Below, one piece after another: positions 15,765-16,190 of a stretch of DNA of 16,190 nt. The translations under genes and the position numbers were made by a program. The notes under the pieces are model-generated. The model was not told the origin of the DNA and searched no databases. It was given only the letters and a program-made list of their open reading frames with translations. The DNA is from Alphaproteobacteria bacterium (lineage in GTDB: Bacteria > Pseudomonadota > Alphaproteobacteria > Puniceispirillales > Puniceispirillaceae), in assembly GCA_011522945.1 (NCBI GenBank), contig WTHY01000089.1:1-16190 (forward strand). The letters run 5' to 3'. Numbering within the stretch: position 1 is the first letter of the stretch; every line of letters starts with the position of its first letter.

Positions 15765-16190
15765 ATGCGTGATTTCTCAAAAGATCATTCAGCCTTATCT
15801 CTGAACACAGCCACTCTGGGACATAATCTAGACGGCTATGGTGCTGGCTGGACGCCAGAACAGGTTATTGATGGCTGTGCTGAGCGCGGTTATGGCGGCA
15901 TTACATTCTGGCGTCGTGAGCTAGGTAACAGGGCTTATGAAATTGGGCAAAAGGTAAAGGCAGCTGGGCTACGCGCCACAGGGCTTTGCCGCACGCCCTA
16001 TATCACTGGTCGCGAGGCTGGAACAGATGTTGAAATACGAGAGTCCATCGATGTAGCTGCTGCTTTAGGCACTGACATTTTAACTATCGTAACAGGCGGC
16101 ACCGAGCCAAATACAAAGGGTATTCTTGAAAGCCAGAAACGGCTGGCGGATAGATTATCAACTGTCTGCGATTATGCAGCGCAAAGTGGT
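15765..16190 (+). CDS. Sugar phosphate isomerase/epimerase-like protein (5' part, runs off the window)
   Basis: The first 142 residues of an AP_endonuc_2/IolE-IolI-type TIM barrel; the frame is still open at the window end. Visible marks are the early strand SLNTATLGH (11-19), a helix TPEQVIDGCAERGYGGITFW (30-49) ending in the second strand, then GLRATGLCRTPYITG (68-82) and DILTIVTGG (104-112). Proteins of this group use a divalent metal to isomerise or epimerise free or phosphorylated sugars, or dehydrate inosose-like compounds. The metal ligands lie further on and cannot be checked. It begins 24 bases after the DUF993 gene, and the ribosome site is weak (GAAAGA). It belongs to the same run, so it probably acts just before or after the DUF993 step. 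Confidence 0.82.
   Translation, partial: MRDFSKDHSALSLNTATLGHNLDGYGAGWTPEQVIDGCAERGYGGITFWRRELGNRAYEIGQKVKAAGLRATGLCRTPYITGREAGTDVEIRESIDVAAALGTDILTIVTGGTEPNTKGILESQKRLADRLSTVCDYAAQSG

Overview
The window looks like a catabolic locus of a free-living, probably marine, alphaproteobacterium of moderate GC content. The gene families (RbsA/RbsC-type importer, DUF993, PRK12745-like SDR, fucose-dehydrogenase-like AKR) and the tight operons recall SAR116, Rhodobacterales and Rhizobiales genomes. This placement is an inference from family resemblance; there is no rRNA, tRNA or taxonomic marker here. I saw no mobile element, CRISPR array or RNA gene.

Layout. (A) 2-6951, plus strand: the 3' end of a periplasmic sugar-binding protein, a permease, a double-NBD ATPase and a second permease (a complete CUT2/ribose-type importer apart from the missing 5' end), then an aldehyde dehydrogenase and a GMC flavin oxidoreductase. 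(B) 6952-7230: a non-coding convergent gap. (C) 7231-10547: a divergent hub with a minus-strand aldo/keto reductase on one side and a plus-strand fused CoA-transferase plus crotonase on the other. (D) 10600-16190: a second divergent hub. A minus-strand pair (fucose-dehydrogenase-like AKR and MaoC dehydratase) faces a plus-strand run of GlcG/DUF336 protein, acyl-CoA dehydrogenase, SDR, DUF993 aldolase-like TIM barrel and a sugar isomerase/epimerase cut by the window end.

How the genes may work together (inference). A sugar, polyol or related glycoside is imported. The flavin oxidoreductase, the aldehyde dehydrogenase and the two AKRs carry out alcohol/aldehyde/lactone redox steps. The DUF993 protein, SDR and isomerase handle a carbohydrate-like intermediate, with DUF993 probably a Schiff-base lyase or aldolase. 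The CoA-transferase, acyl-CoA dehydrogenase, crotonase and MaoC hydratase process a carboxylic product as a CoA thioester. Sugar-type and beta-oxidation-type enzymes are mixed in one locus, and no standard pathway I know uses this set. No thiolase, no lactonase and no transcription regulator is present in the window.

The strongest non-coding signal is a pair of matching 20-bp dyads, one in each divergent promoter region (8138-8157 and 12091-12110). They agree at 14 of 20 positions with the same centre-to-half-site geometry. This suggests that one unseen dimeric repressor controls both hubs, which would make the CoA genes and the sugar genes one regulon.
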